Below the pieces are notes generated by a model. It searched no databases, was not told the DNA's origin, and saw nothing but the letters and a program-made list of their open reading frames with translations. The translations under genes and the position numbers were made by a program. Positions 1 to 11,015 of a DNA stretch of 64,000 nt are shown here, one piece after another (the first letter of the stretch is position 1; every line of letters starts with the position of its first letter). Source of the stretch: Gracilaria vermiculophylla (Eukaryota > Rhodophyta > Florideophyceae > Gracilariales > Gracilariaceae). Location: contig JAHNZQ020000049.1 of NCBI GenBank assembly GCA_019155205.2, positions 177,064 through 241,063 on the forward strand, written 5' to 3'.

Positions 1-69
1 CGTGAGAAAGAAGACAAAACCTTATTAAAATGCATAACAAGAATCACATTGATTTAACTCAATACTCTG

Positions 70-375
70 TCATTTCTCTCTTTTATTCCACAACTTTAAT
101 ATAACGCTCTTGTAAGGACTTAAACAGCGTTTCCACGTTAAGTATTCATTAGTCAGCGCGTTCCAACAATCAATCACAACCTCAAACAACGTTTCAACGT
201 CGTTAAAATGGCGCCGATTGGCATACAGTCGACGAGCCAATAGCCCCCAAATGTTCCCCATAATGCTGAAGTCTGGGGACTTCGCCGCCCATGAAAGTAA
301 ATTAACATTGCAGTCTTCTATCCACTCTATTGTGTATACAGACCGATGTATAGAGACGCCATCGTTTTCAAATGG
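70..375 (-). pseudogene. Tc1/mariner transposase C-terminal relic
   Basis: On the minus strand an open frame carries the tail typical of Tc1-like transposases: a W-A-A-K-S-P-D-F run, then M-G-N-I-W-G-L-L-A-R, then a basic/aromatic C-terminus. In intact family members this block reads SPDLNPIENIWG and supplies the third catalytic acidic residue. Here that E is replaced (IMGN instead of PIEN). The upstream equivalent of the QDNAPIH motif is also degraded (N-D-G-V-S-I-H), so the protein would be inactive. The relic is related to, but clearly distinct from, the two other Tc1 copies in the window. No terminal repeats were found, and the element runs toward the left edge. Confidence 0.75.
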
Positions 376-616
376 AAATGATTATTTGAGCATTTCAACT
401 GCAAACTGCAGCATTTTCTTCTGGTACATTTTCTGGTACTTCTAAGAATCCATATACTTTTTGCGAACCACTAGTTTGCTGAAACCATAAAGCAAAGAAG
501 CTTTCCATAACATGACAAAATCTTATTTTGATTTTTCTAAAACATGACTTCTTGGTTAACGATTTCATGCTTATAGTGAGCAAAACGATCTGAGACATCA
601 TATTTGAGATTCTAAA

Positions 617-1170
617 TGTACTATAATGGATCCTAGGGTGATACGTTTATGTAGCTTTACGCCAGAACATTCATAAGAAGGTTTAGTATTTTATTAACTG
701 AGCCTCGTGGTGCATTATTTGACCCACGTGTGTCACAGTATCTTTAAGGAACGGTAGAATTTAGATATATTTTAGTTCATTAGTGCAGGTAATTACTACA
801 GTAGTGAGACCGACCGAGGTGGGCTCCCAGCACGGTACTGAATCTGCTGGTCAAGCTTTACATCTGAGGAAGTAAACAAAGGACCTTTGAGTCTTCTTTG
901 ACTTTTTCCGGTTGGAAAATTTTGTCGAAAATCCTTCGATTTCCAAGCCGCCGATTCCCAGGTCACCTCGTTGCAGCGCCTGTAGGAGAAATGTCGGTCC
1001 AGTGAACCTCCCTCTACGCATGGTGCTGGCGGATCCCCTTTCAAAATTCCACCGCATCGGGACAGCGATTTCCGGAGACCGTTTTTAGGAACTCGCGCCT
1101 TTGGAGTCAGCAGGAACTGCTAACGGACATTCTGCGCTACCACCTTGAAAGGAAAACTGACGGTACCACT
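617..1170 (+). repeat. Solo LTR of gypsy A family (LTR-A), sense on plus strand
   Basis: A 554-bp non-coding block aligns along its length with the reverse complement of the copies at 1,912-2,465, 3,155-3,685, 30,816-31,365 and 44,068-44,621. Family ends are TGTAGTAC at one side and GTACCACA at the other, as expected for an LTR. Here they are worn to TGTACTAT and GTACCACT. It is solo: no gag or pol is attached. No convincing 5-bp target duplication is visible (CTAAA left, CTTTT right). Short open frames inside are spurious. Confidence 0.85.
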
Positions 1171-1500
1171 CTTTTCACAAACGAAAACAATTTATTTCCA
1201 CTGCTCTAAAGCGGAAGTCATTTTATGATGAGCTTATGTTTTGTTTTCTTTTTTGTAACTTTTCGTCATCATTGGTACGGATATCAATCTTTATATATAA
1301 AATTCGGGACGTCTTGAAATGCAGGCCTGTTTTCGGGGTTATTCCCGTTAACAGAATTTTACCGAGGAATTCGTGTTCGGCGGTTAATATGACTATGTCT
1401 TGTGCAAGCAGTTGGCGGCACGCGTCTTGCACGCGTGGTATGGAGAAGTTCTGGGGCAATGAGTGCCTGAAATAGTGCACGGGAGGTGACCCAAATGTCT

Positions 1501-1527
1501 GGATATTTATTTATTTATTTATTTAGA
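1501..1527. repeat. (TTTA)n microsatellite
   Basis: Several tandem TTTA units occur here. They have no apparent function. Confidence 0.7.
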
Positions 1528-1911
1528 ATGCATCCTATTTAAATAGCAATATAGTACGTAAAGACGCGGTCGCTACCGCCGCCGCCCTCAGTAAACGATA
1601 AGCACGGTTCTGACTCTGAGCCTTCCGCAAACGCAGGTATTTTCCTCTCGCCAGGGATATCCCGTAGTGTACGGTTGCTCATCCGCCTTGTTCGCTGAGA
1701 ACGCCCATACTTGTGTATATTGCCAGTTTCCCTGTGCTCGCTCTTTATATAAGAATCTTTAAACTTTCTATCGTTCGCCTCACGGCTTCCTCAATTTTGT
1801 CCCACCTCGGTAGGACATTCTTCACCTTGTGGATCGCGCGACTCGCACTCCCCCTTTCTTTTCCATCTTTTTTCTTCAAACAGACACCGCACACCCATTC
1901 ACCCACCTCGT

Positions 1912-2465
1912 TGTGGTACGGTCAGTTATCCTTTCGAGGCGATAGCGCACAATTTCTGTTAGGAGTTTTTGATCACTCTAAAGGTGCGAGTTCCTAAAGG
2001 TGGTCTCCGGAAATCGCTGTCAAGAGCCGGGGGAATTCTGAAAATGGATCCGCAAACGCCAAGCGTACAGGGTGGTTCACTGGACAGACAATGCTCCCAC
2101 AGGCGCTGCTATGAGGCGACCTGGGGATCAACGGCTTAGAAACCCGAGGATGCACGACGAGAGTCTTCAACCGAAAAAATAGACGTAGACTCAAGGGTGC
2201 TTGGTTTACTTCCCCACAGGTGGAGCTCGACCGGCAAATTACGTATCATGCCGGGAGTCCGCCTTGGCAGGTCTCACAACTATAATAACTACCTGCGACA
2301 ATTAACTAAAATAAATCTAGATTCTACCGCTGCTCAAGGGTACTGTAGCGCACGTGGGCCGAATTATGCGCCACGTGGCTCATTTAATAAAATACGAGCC
2401 CTCCTTAGGAATATCTCGTCATAAAGCCAAACCACAATATCACCTTAGAATCCACTGTACTATGT
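1912..2465 (-). repeat. Solo LTR-A (minus orientation)
   Basis: This copy starts TGTGGTAC on the plus strand and runs through the family landmarks: the AAAGGTGGTCTCCG block, the GCGACCTGGGGATC block and the TGTAGCGCACGTGGGC block. It ends at ACTGTACTA, where the last bases are degraded. No coding sequence of the parent element is attached. The open frames at 1,994-2,194 and 2,197-2,424 recur in the same place in other copies of this LTR and are not genes. Confidence 0.85.
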
Positions 2466-2643
2466 AGTGCAATGGCCCGTCGGGGGTATGCCGCAATCGG
2501 TCTTCATAAGGATTTGATCCGCTCCCGGCTGCCACAACCGTGGTTATGAATAGTATTAGCTTCACTAGCCCCATTTGGGGGTGCCCCTAGGAAGGGTAGT
2601 AATTGAGGCCACGTGTGCCGATATTGGCCCGATGACGGGTGCG

Positions 2644-2743
2644 NNNNNNNNNNNNNNNNNNNNNNNNNNNNNNNNNNNNNNNNNNNNNNNNNNNNNNNNN
2701 NNNNNNNNNNNNNNNNNNNNNNNNNNNNNNNNNNNNNNNNNNN
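2644..2743. other. Assembly gap (100 N)
   Basis: Exactly 100 unknown bases, probably a gap of unspecified true size. It lies at the upstream edge of a truncated LTR-A copy, so the assembler probably stopped in the repeat. Confidence 0.95.
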
Positions 2744-2870
2744 GGATACTGTAGCGCACGCGGGCAATATTATGCACCACGTGGCCCAGCTAATAAATTA
2801 CGAACCCTCCTTAGGAATATTATACCTTAAGGCCAAACCACCATAATTCCGTAGGAGCCACTGTACTACA
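2744..2870 (-). repeat. Partial LTR-A copy next to gap
   Basis: Only the last ~127 bp of the family (plus-strand view) are present, from the TACTGTAGCGCACG block to the intact terminus GTACTACA. The remainder is presumably in the gap. The sequence at 2,466-2,643, on the other side of the gap, is not recognisable LTR-A. Confidence 0.8.
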
Positions 2871-3154
2871 GATCTGTTGCACTTTTCGGACAGAAAATGG
2901 TAATGAAAAAGAGTTTCGAAGCTCTGTAGTAGATTAATTGGAATTTGATACTGAACAAAGTAGAGAGCTCCTCTCCATCTTTTGCGATATTTTGTTGTTA
3001 GATCCGTTAAAACGCATGTTTTACTTGTTGGGGTTCTTTAAAAAGTTCAGTATGACAGTTCGAGAGCGGCTTAGAGTCAGCGATTTCAGTCTGCGAGAAA
3101 CAGTGAGCTTTGGCAGCCAAAAGATTTCCTTTTTCTTTATCAGAAAGCAATTCA

Positions 3155-3685
3155 TGTGGTAACCTCAGTTCTCCTTTCGAGATCGGAGAGCACAAAGTTC
3201 AATAGGAATTTTTTATGACTCCAAGGGCGCGGTTTTCTAAAGGTGGTCTCCGCTAATCACCGTCAGGATCCGAGGGAATCCTGAACGGGCGTTTGCAAGC
3301 ACCAAGCGGAGAAGGGGGTTCACTGGACGGACTTGGCTCTTACAGGCGCTGATATGAGGCGACCTGGGGATCAGCGGCTTAGACATCTGAAAGCGCTCGA
3401 CAAAAGTCTGCAACCGGAAAAGTAGAAGAAGACTCAAGGGGGCTTTGTTTACTTCTCCCAGAGGTTGGAGTTCGACCGACAGATCAAGTACCGTGCCGGG
3501 AGCCCGCCTCGAAAGGTCTCACTACTGTACACTAGTCTAATTACGTATAATAACTAATTAAAATAAATATAAATTCTACAATTGCTGAGGAGTATTGTAC
3601 TCAGTTAACATAGTACGAACACTCCTTAATAATACACCGTTGTAAAACGACAAGGCAATATTATCTCAGGATCCACTGTCTTACA
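3155..3685 (-). repeat. Solo LTR-A (diverged copy)
   Basis: This copy begins TGTGGTAAC and ends CTGTCTTACA, and shares the internal family blocks with the others. It is 531 bp, slightly shorter than the 550-554 bp of better copies and more diverged in its last 150 bp, which suggests an older insertion. No target duplication can be seen. Confidence 0.8.
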
Positions 3686-4016
3686 GTGTACCACAACTCA
3701 TTGTATTTCGATTTGGTTTGTGGAGACCTGAGCAAGAATGAGATGGAATAATCCTGGTATTTAAACGAATGAAAAGCGCGCGCTTTGTTAAAAGGGATAG
3801 AGAAAATATGATTGGAATTTACTTGTAATATGTAGATCTCTATCATGATTGGGTTAACGGAGGCCAAAGGCTTTTTCGTAATGTATTGTACCTTGAAGAA
3901 TAGGTTATGAATGTCAGTCTAATAAGTATGAAAGAGTGTGCTTTAGGGAAAGAAACGTTTTTCGGCAACAACTGAAGTAGGTGGTGGCTTTATTCAGATT
4001 TAACGAACTGTACATA

Positions 4017-5290
4017 CAGAGCGTTTCAAGATCATATAACCCCTTAAACGTGCGCCAAAACTGTGCTGTAGCCTACGTTTTGCACATCGTTGATGCAGAA
4101 TCGTTTCAAAAAGATATGTACACTGTCTTCTTCTCAGTAGAAATGGCTCGAGGTCCTCCACTTTCCCATCAATATCAGCTTTAAATCAAGTTAAAAACTT
4201 GAACAAATATCCGACAGTACTATCAATCAAAACCTAAAGCGTTCTAGAGTAATATTTGCTATTTTCTTTAAAACATCCAGCCCTACGGATTTAAATCATC
4301 TTCAGTACGCCCTTGAAACATCAGTCCCGCAGAAAAATGAGGAATTAAAAAAGATTTTTGCGAAGAAAAATTATTGTGCAAAAACATTGCAGTAAATCTC
4401 AATCTTAACGTTTAAAAGTAAACTCTGTGGTGGCAGATAAACAACACAAATGTTTTTTAGTATAAAAAAATGATAATCACATTCTTTCTCCAAGACAATC
4501 ACAAGCAAAAGAAAGGCGACTGCTGTGCTGAAACAGACTACTAGAAAAACAAATGACGAACTGTTATTTTTATTGATGAAAAATAGTTCAATCTGGAAGG
4601 ACCAAAATTGCAACAAAACTTATTGGCCTGATATTTGTAACGAACGTTTTGAAATTCATTCCAAGCACTCTGGTAGAGGGTCTGTAATGGTCTGGGATGC
4701 CATTTCTAAAATCTTTATCCCTGAAATTGCATTTATTGAAACAACCATGAACGAGGAAAAATATTCAGGAGTGTTATACAAATATTTGTTACCGTTTTTT
4801 TTCTGTTTCCGTGAGGAAATATTCGTTTTTCAACAGGATAATGTGCCGGTACACATTGCGTCTTTAGTTCAAAATTGGCTACAAGACTTAGACGTTTCTA
4901 GTCTAGACTGACCGCAGCGCGCGCTAGAGTTTAACCTAATCAAAAACGTTCGAAGACTGCTGGATTGCATGGTTAATGCGCATGGAAGGCAATGTCAGAC
5001 AGTTTTTGATCATAAGAACTGTATGAAAACTTGCTGGACATCTATGTAAGTTTCATCTGTAGAACTAACATCACGGCGATGCCAAAAAGATGTACCGGCG
5101 CTGTACAGCAAGAAAAGGATGCAAAATAAATTATTGAGCGTCCCGCAGTAAAGCTTTTTTCCTGATGAACAGATGTTCTTGAAATGGTTCTTAGACAATT
5201 TTCTCTCAAACCTATTTTTGTAGGCGTACAGTAGACTTTTCGCATTTATCTGACACATCACACCGTGTCGAATGCTTTTGAAACAGTCTG
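4017..5290 (+). mobile_element. Tc1-like DNA transposon, decayed copy
   Basis: The element is flanked by TA at 4,015-4,016 and 5,291-5,292, the canonical Tc1/mariner target duplication. Its ends are imperfect inverted repeats: CAGAGCGTTTCAAGATCATA on the left and the complement of GCTTTTGAAACAGTCTG on the right. They match in form the copy at 18,648-19,929, and the lengths are similar (1,274 against 1,282 bp). It contains a broken transposase gene on the plus strand. The internal layout, including the sub-terminal AATCGTTTCAAAAAGATATG block, is shared with the 18.6-kb copy. Confidence 0.85.
4143..5040 (+). pseudogene. Tc1-like transposase pseudogene (DD34E type)
   Basis: The reading starts at an ATG with M-A-R-G-P-P-L-S, the same N-terminus as the copy at 18,774. 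A stop follows after about 13 codons, and the DNA-binding half is disrupted by stops and frameshifts. The catalytic half survives as an open frame at 4,525-4,911 with HSGRGSVMVWDAIS, FIETTMNEEKY and VFQQDNVPVHIAS, so the second catalytic D (QQD) is kept. A stop then falls just before the WPARSPDLNPIEN block, which is unreadable here. A Tc1 transposase of this type is normally about 340 residues. This copy cannot encode one. Confidence 0.8.
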
Positions 5291-5292
5291 TA

Positions 5293-7529
5293 GATTCAAA
5301 GCCGACACCTTCATTGCCATTCTTTTCCAGCGATAAACGGTCCTCCACCTGACCCATTTTTTCTTATCCTACCTCTTCTTTTCATTTCCTAAGGAATGAA
5401 ATTCGACACTTGAAACGAAAATCAAATTGGCATACGGTTCGTAAAAAAGAAAAGGGTTGCGGTTTATATGAGCCTAGTTTCATAAAAAAAAGTAATTACT
5501 GATGGCTGTAAGAAATTAAAACAATCGTGTGGATATACATAAAACATTCTCAAATTAAAACATCACAGCATCATCACTATTCCACTTTGGATTTTGAACA
5601 ATTTCTTTCATGTATGAATTCTGCGTATTTTTGGGAGAGAAATGCTTTGACTAATTTCGCGTTTCTCCAGATCACGGAAAGCAGGATTAAAGAACAACAT
5701 AAAATTTATTTTGGGACTTGCGTGCATGGGCTGCTCACCACAATTCCTGACTTCAGTTTTTTTGCATGCTGTTTCACGTCTCTGGGTTATTCTACCAGAG
5801 ATCGCTTTTCTTTTTTGAAGTTGTATATGTCACCTACTTTATACATGGTGCAAAACTGTGCATGTTTGATACCCATTGCAGGAACCGAAAATAGAACAGG
5901 CATGGTATTGTTTGAGTTACTTTTTGCCCAACAGGTTGCCCATTCCAATGAAATAAAAAGCTTGAATTTCAAAAATAATTCAAATCTGATTTTCGTACAT
6001 ATTGATCATTGTTATTATTAAGAAGAGAGAAATTAAAGAATCAACCATTCTTCTGACTTTTCCGTTGTATTTGGCAATAAAATGAGTCTTCAATCAGCCA
6101 AACCAATAAATTGAAAAAATAATGAAGATACAATTTTAGATTTGCTGGTGGTTACAGATATTTGGCGAGTGGAAAAATCCAATTACCCCATAGGAAAATA
6201 CGGTGAAAAGAAGAATGAAAACGGGCATACTAGTATTTAATAAATACTTGTTTATTTTTCAGAAGAAATAAATACTCAAACAGTGCCTCACAACCCTGGT
6301 TTCTTGCGGAGAAATGTTTTTCAACAAACACATGTGTGCGCATTGTCTTGAATATTTTCATCAGATGAATCAGTCTCCTCCAAAATGTTTAAAGAATCTG
6401 AGGAACGTCATATCATGCAGATGAAAAGGTGATGAGCAGAGGTTGCAAGGAGAAGTAGTATGGCATTTTTCGGCTCGCAGAAGTTACTTCTTTGGCGGTA
6501 TTAGAAGCAACGGGTGTCAATGTAGTCATGGCCGTCGGTTGCTCACGCTGTTGAGTCTCTGACCGCCATTGGACTCGATAAGATTGGCGCCGCTTCTCGA
6601 AAGCGATTTTGCCAACTCCATTTTTTGCTTTTCTATGCTTCGTCTGTCTTGCTTTCTGCTACTACAAGCTGCCTCGTCTGCCTTTCGAAAGCATCGGCGC
6701 CGCCTTTTGCAATCATTTTTCTCCATGTCCTCGTCTGCTTTGCGTTTAATCTTCTCGTTGCTTCACTTTCCTTGCGTTTCCCTTGCAAACAGACTTATTC
6801 CCTTGCTGCGTCGTCCGCCGTGCGCTTTTTAACTCGATCAAAGTTGTGGGTGATCTGTATTTGAGTCTGGAGAGTTCTGTAGTTTCTGTGAAACGGTAGA
6901 AGGCTAATGTTTCTCAGCTGCTATTAATGTGAAAACGTTGGCCACCTTCAGTATGTTTGACTATCGTTCTTGTTCTGCACTATCTTGTGCCCATCCAAAA
7001 TTTTCGCTTACTGCTTTTCATTACGAAATCCATTGAATTCGCTTTTCTTCCTCCTCGTTTCGGGTCTACCAAGTGATTTACTGGACATTTGCTTTATATT
7101 ATGTGACGCACGCCTTTCAAAATGAAGCTCACAGATCTAACTGATGCGTTCTTCATTCTTTGGTATCTCATCAGTCGGACATTCTTGCTTTCCAACTAGT
7201 CTCTTCTGCTTCTTTTCGGGGTTATTGCATGCCTTCTTTGAATCGCGTGGGAGTTGAAAGGGAACTACATTTAGTCTCATAGAACGCATGACAAGTAACT
7301 CTGTCGTACTGATCTCGGTGTATTTGAAAGTATGGTGGTTGGTATAAATTGGCATCTCTCCGCCAAATGTATAGCTGAGCTATCGCACGTCGGTGTTCTG
7401 CTGCAAGACATGGATAAGAGATTCCCAAATGGACGCTGTTTTCTTCGGTTGTGGGGTTGGAGCTTTGAATTCAATTTTTGTCCGAGACACTATCCGGACT
7501 CGTGGATCTTCGAACAATTTGCTCGCAGG
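5293..7529. other. AT-rich stretch without a convincing gene
   Basis: An open frame at 5,527-6,021 (164 codons, plus) is rich in F, S, I and H and shows no family motif; I judge it chance. A basic, Arg/Lys-rich frame at 6,526-6,750 (minus), with a repeated R-K-A-D-E motif, may be a fragment of a DNA-binding or transposon-associated protein, but it is too short to name. No terminal repeats or RNA genes were recognised. Confidence 0.5.
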
Positions 7530-7699
7530 CAAGAAACAAAGGCTAACCGATGGATGAGGAGCTCTCCCTCTTCCTTCATCGTTCAGGGCTTTTTAAAAGT
7601 AGTGTACATTTCCATATTTTTAATTAGAAGTTGGATACACTGGCTCCACGGCACAAGAGATAACAGACAGTGACTAACAGCGAGCTTTTACGAGCAACA
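7530..7699 (-). repeat. Gypsy C 3' LTR (approximate limits)
   Basis: This block matches 13,030-13,197 (shared GATGAGGAGCTCTCCCTC, CAGGGCTTTTT, AATTAGAAGTTG, CAACAGCGAG). It lies just past the chromodomain end, where a 3' LTR should be. The minus-strand start is TGTTGCTCG at 7,699. The inner limit is inferred from where similarity fades and is uncertain by tens of bases. Confidence 0.6.
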
Positions 7700-7769
7700 G
7701 TGGCCCTAGAAAAAATTTTAGTTCTTTTTTCAGGAAAGCAAAGTCCCATAGCTCCTTTTTTGAGTTCCC

Positions 7770-8327
7770 TCTTTTTTCTGTGTCAAGAAAGTCCTATATA
7801 TTTCCAGGTGGATCTTCTGCTACTTTTCTGGGTGGCTCCCACGTTTGGTCTACTTCATTGAGAAAACCTCCGTACTCAAGAAATACTTCACCAACATTGG
7901 GTCCGTCATGGAAGTCGCAAAGGGACCCTGCAGTCCGTACCTTGGTTTCGTCTGTGCGCACATATTCAAGAAATTCTGAAGCACCTTCCTTTCGATCCAG
8001 GTAAGGGGGCTACGGTATCATTCTAGATACATGGAGCAACTGCTTCTTTTGGTCCGTGATGTCCCCGACTTCAATAACCGAATCTGTCTTGGTTAAATTC
8101 CTTTCGTGCTGACCCCTCCATGTGAATTGCAACTTGTTGGTCTTTCGCGACTGTGCTTTTCTGATCAAAACAGAACTAACGACCTCGATTTCGCTGCGGC
8201 GCAAATTAGTTTCGTGTTTATGATGCTCGACATTTGCTGTCCGGTTCTTCTTCACCATCGAATCGAAACTTTTATGCATGGTATGGAGTGAATTTTGAGG
8301 TTCGGCAATTCTAATAAGCCGGCACAT
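7770..8327 (-). pseudogene. Gypsy C integrase C-terminus and chromodomain
   Basis: The frame at 8,327-8,010 reads as the C-terminal barrel of gypsy integrases: R-K-A-Q-S-R-K-T, then L-Q-F-T-W-R-G-Q, then V-I-E-V-G-D-I, ending H-V-S-R-M-I-P. After a stop and a frame change, the block from 8,005 to 7,770 is a chromodomain: F-L-E-Y-G-G-F, then Q-T-W-E-P-P-R-K-V, then an acidic F-L-D tail. It has one in-frame TAG at 7,794-7,796. Chromodomains at this position target integration to chromatin marks in chromoviruses. Gene function is lost. Confidence 0.8.
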
Positions 8328-9650
8328 TCAGATTTTCGCCCAACATGTAGCGTGCGCAAACTACTCAACTAGCCACGCTCCCATAAGCGGCCTTACAAAA
8401 ACATGCTCCGTAAACACCTCCAGTGATGTGTGACTTTCCAGAGGCTCGTCACTGCTTCGAATGCTGAGACACTTCATAGATGCATGATTCAGTACGCTCT
8501 GAGCGCTTTTTGCCACTCGTTGGCAGTCCACCTACTTGACCTTATACTCCGACAAATGAGCTCCGCAGAAGTTGAAGACTTCTCGATAAACCCTCTGTAT
8601 TATCCTATTGATCCAAGGACGTTATGGTGTCGTGAAGTAATGGGACCAGTAGAATGTTTCAGAGAGTCTGTTTAGTATCTTACTCTTAAAAGGTTCGTAC
8701 GGCTGACTTGGTGGAGGAGACGATGACCTTGCTCCTTGGCACACGCCGCACCACGCTACTGACTTAAGAAGTGCAGATAGAAGTTGATGTTAACGGTCTT
8801 ATTTGGGGGCTGGGAGCTATCAAGTGCAGATAGACGTTGATGTCAACGGTCTTATTTGGGGGCTTGGAGCTATCTTGAATTTCATATTAAATTCAGATGA
8901 TCAATTCAAACTGCCACGGTGGCGTAATTTCTTGCTTCAATAACTCTTACATTTTGTACCCTAATCAGATACTAACCAGTCCCAAACTTCAAATGAAGCG
9001 ACCTGCATACTCCATGCTTCAGCGACGGCTGTACTATCCGGATTTATGCAGGTCCACAGCCACGCATAAGATGACAGGTCATCACGAATAATGAGAATAT
9101 TCTTCTGGTGCATGGTGTTCGCTCCCATGAAATGGAAATCCCAGTGAAGAACTTCATCGGGTCGTGTAGCATGAACGGTTCTTTCAAATGGGCTGGGGTT
9201 TTAAATGCCCGTTTGAGAGACACTGCAGTGTACATTTCAGTTGATGGAGAACATAGCATCATGCATTTATGTTTTCCAGAGCACTTGTTAACCCAACACG
9301 CTCATGGTGGCGTCCATTCCACGATACCCACCGACAACACAGTGCGCTACGACCACGAACATCAACAGCAGTTCTTTGCACATTTCTAGGACGAGAAAAG
9401 CATCTTCAACCATTTGGATGTTTATTGTGTTCTTCCACACGTGATTGTTGTTGTGATTGGCCTGTATTCCTGCTCTTGCTTGAGAGTTGTGAACCGTTTC
9501 GACAGTTGGCCACCCGAAATCTTTCGGGAAGGATACATTTTGTTTGAAATCTTTTGAGGTAGATAAAAGGAGTATGAAATCTTTTGGGTTAGGTACAATT
9601 TCTTTGGCTCTCATGACCAAACTGTGAACTGAGCCCATCGGTTTTTGACG
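8328..9650 (-). pseudogene. Gypsy C integrase zinc finger and catalytic core
   Basis: From 9,638 down there is a frame with P-N-P-K-D-F, F-G-W-P-T-V-E-T-V and then V-V-A-H-C-V-V-G-G-Y-R-G-M-D-A-T, the histidine pair of the integrase zinc finger. From ~9,220 down, in another frame, come R-P-D-E-V-L-H-W-D-F-H-F-M-G (first catalytic D), I-I-R-D-D-L-S-S-Y-A-W-L-W and S-D-Q-G-T-K (second catalytic D). The segment that should hold the catalytic E (8,328-8,880) is degraded and includes a 53-bp tandem duplication. It would not be functional. Confidence 0.75.
8769..8874. repeat. 53-bp tandem duplication
   Basis: Two adjacent units (8,769-8,821 and 8,822-8,874) begin AAGTGCAGATAG and end GGAGCTATC. 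They differ at only a few positions. They lie in the degraded integrase part of gypsy C, where 53 bp (not a multiple of three) would also break the frame. Confidence 0.9.
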
Positions 9651-9654
9651 TGTC

Positions 9655-10298
9655 CGATAGGATTTGGTCTATCTTGATAGCATGTCGGCAGAGATACTGA
9701 GCGTTACAAGAATATGTACGACAGTGTGATCAGATAGAGACAGATTCAGGACCCATCTTCCCATCTTTGTGATGACATGCTGCCCTGATGTCTGCTCAAA
9801 AGCTCTGGAATTGAACGCAGAAATCAGATTGCAGTGATTAGTGTGGACATGAACTGGGTTTTCGTCCATAAAAAGTATAACAGCTTTAGAAATACTTCAT
9901 GTATTCCGTACACATCTTTTTCAGGAGTAATTTTATCTTTGCTTGGAGGCAGAGAAGGTTTGACCAGGAAAAGCCAGAGGTAGTTGAGCCTGTTAGCTAT
10001 TGTTGTTATGCAGTTCCGAACGGTGCACCTGCGTCACCACTCCAGAACAGTACCTCTTTGAAGCGTCCGTCATGATACAGATGACGTTGTCAGGCTTGAG
10101 ATACGACCATTGAATTGTATCGCGCACTTGCTGTTGAACTGTATTGAAAGTTGCTTTGTGCTCTAATGTTCAGCCCAAGCGTGTCAAGGGTATGCGCTGA
10201 ATGGGCTTTTTCGTTCGCTTGGACTATATCGTATATGCATCTCCCAGCACTTTGATTAGTTTGGATAGCACTTGTACGGCGTCCAGAATGCATTGGAA
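9655..10298 (-). pseudogene. Gypsy C RNase H and reverse-transcriptase tail
   Basis: Next to the nested LTR the frame reads as the end of a reverse transcriptase (F-Q-C-I-L-D-A-V-Q-V-L). After stops it continues into RNase H: I-M-T-D-A-S-K-R-Y-C-S-G-V-V-T-Q-V (first catalytic D), then F-M-D-E-N-P-V-H-V-H-T-N-H-C-N-L (the usual T-D-H-R-N-L, with D changed to N), and finally D-M-L-S-R, the D-L-L-S-R landmark that ends the domain. Multiple stops (for example after the VVTQV block) make it a relic. Confidence 0.75.
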
Positions 10299-10851
10299 CA
10301 TCTACCAGTTGATTTTAAGGTGATATTGTCATGCGGCTTCACGACGGGATATTCCTACGGAGGGTTTGTATTTTACTAACAGAGCCGCGTGGGGCATCAT
10401 TCGGCACACGTGTGCTACGCCACTCCTGAGGAATGGTAACATTTAGATATACTAGATTTAATTGGCGCAAATAATTAGTACAGTAGTGAGACCTGTCGAG
10501 GCGGGCTCCCGGCACGGTACTTAACCTGCCGGTCGAGCTCCACCACTGGAGTAAATGAAACAAGCACCCTTGAGTCCTCTTATACTTTGTTGGTTGGTGA
10601 CTCTTGTCTAACGCCTCCAGGTTTTTAATCCGACGATGCCCAGGTTGCATCATAGCAGCGTCTATAGGAGCATTGCCCGCATAGTAAATCCCATTCTCTG
10701 CTTGATGCTTGCAGACCCCTTTTTAGGATTCCTGCGGCTCGTGACCGTAATTACTGAGACCGTTTTCACGAACTCGAGCCTTTGGAGGCACCAAACACTC
10801 CTAACGGACGTTGAGCGCTACCACCTAGAAAAGAAATCTGAAACTACTACA
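10299..10851 (+). repeat. Solo LTR-A nested in gypsy C
   Basis: A 553-bp copy in the same orientation as 617-1,170, with ends worn to CATCTAC and CTACTACA. On its right is a stretch resembling the start of a gypsy reverse transcriptase (A-R-K-Y-W-P-A-Q-W near 10,900), and on its left the end of the same domain. About 600 bp of catalytic core are missing at the insertion point. The 5-bp flanks do not match (TGGAA and ATGAG), as expected if a deletion accompanied or followed the insertion. Confidence 0.85.
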
Positions 10852-11015
10852 ATGAGCTCGAGTTTCATTGCAAAGGCATCAAGATATATCCACTGTGCTG
10901 GCCAGTATTTGCGCGCATTCACCTTAATTTGTTTCCCTTGTTTACAAGTGTTTAATACGTAACGGAAAAAACCTGGCAGGGGGCGACTTTCCGAGCGTTA
11001 TCCGAAACGCTACCA

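Noticed and set aside
1994..2424. Open frames on both strands inside the LTR-A copies (similar peptides recur at 3,237, 30,942 and 44,195)
   Set aside because: The recurring peptide with S-[RK]-P-x-I-P-R-S-[PH]-H only reflects the repeated DNA. No start/stop conservation, no motif, and the block is a solo LTR.
5527..6021. 164-codon plus-strand ORF
   Set aside because: Low-complexity, AT-driven composition (many F, I, S, H), no family motif, no paralogue in the window.
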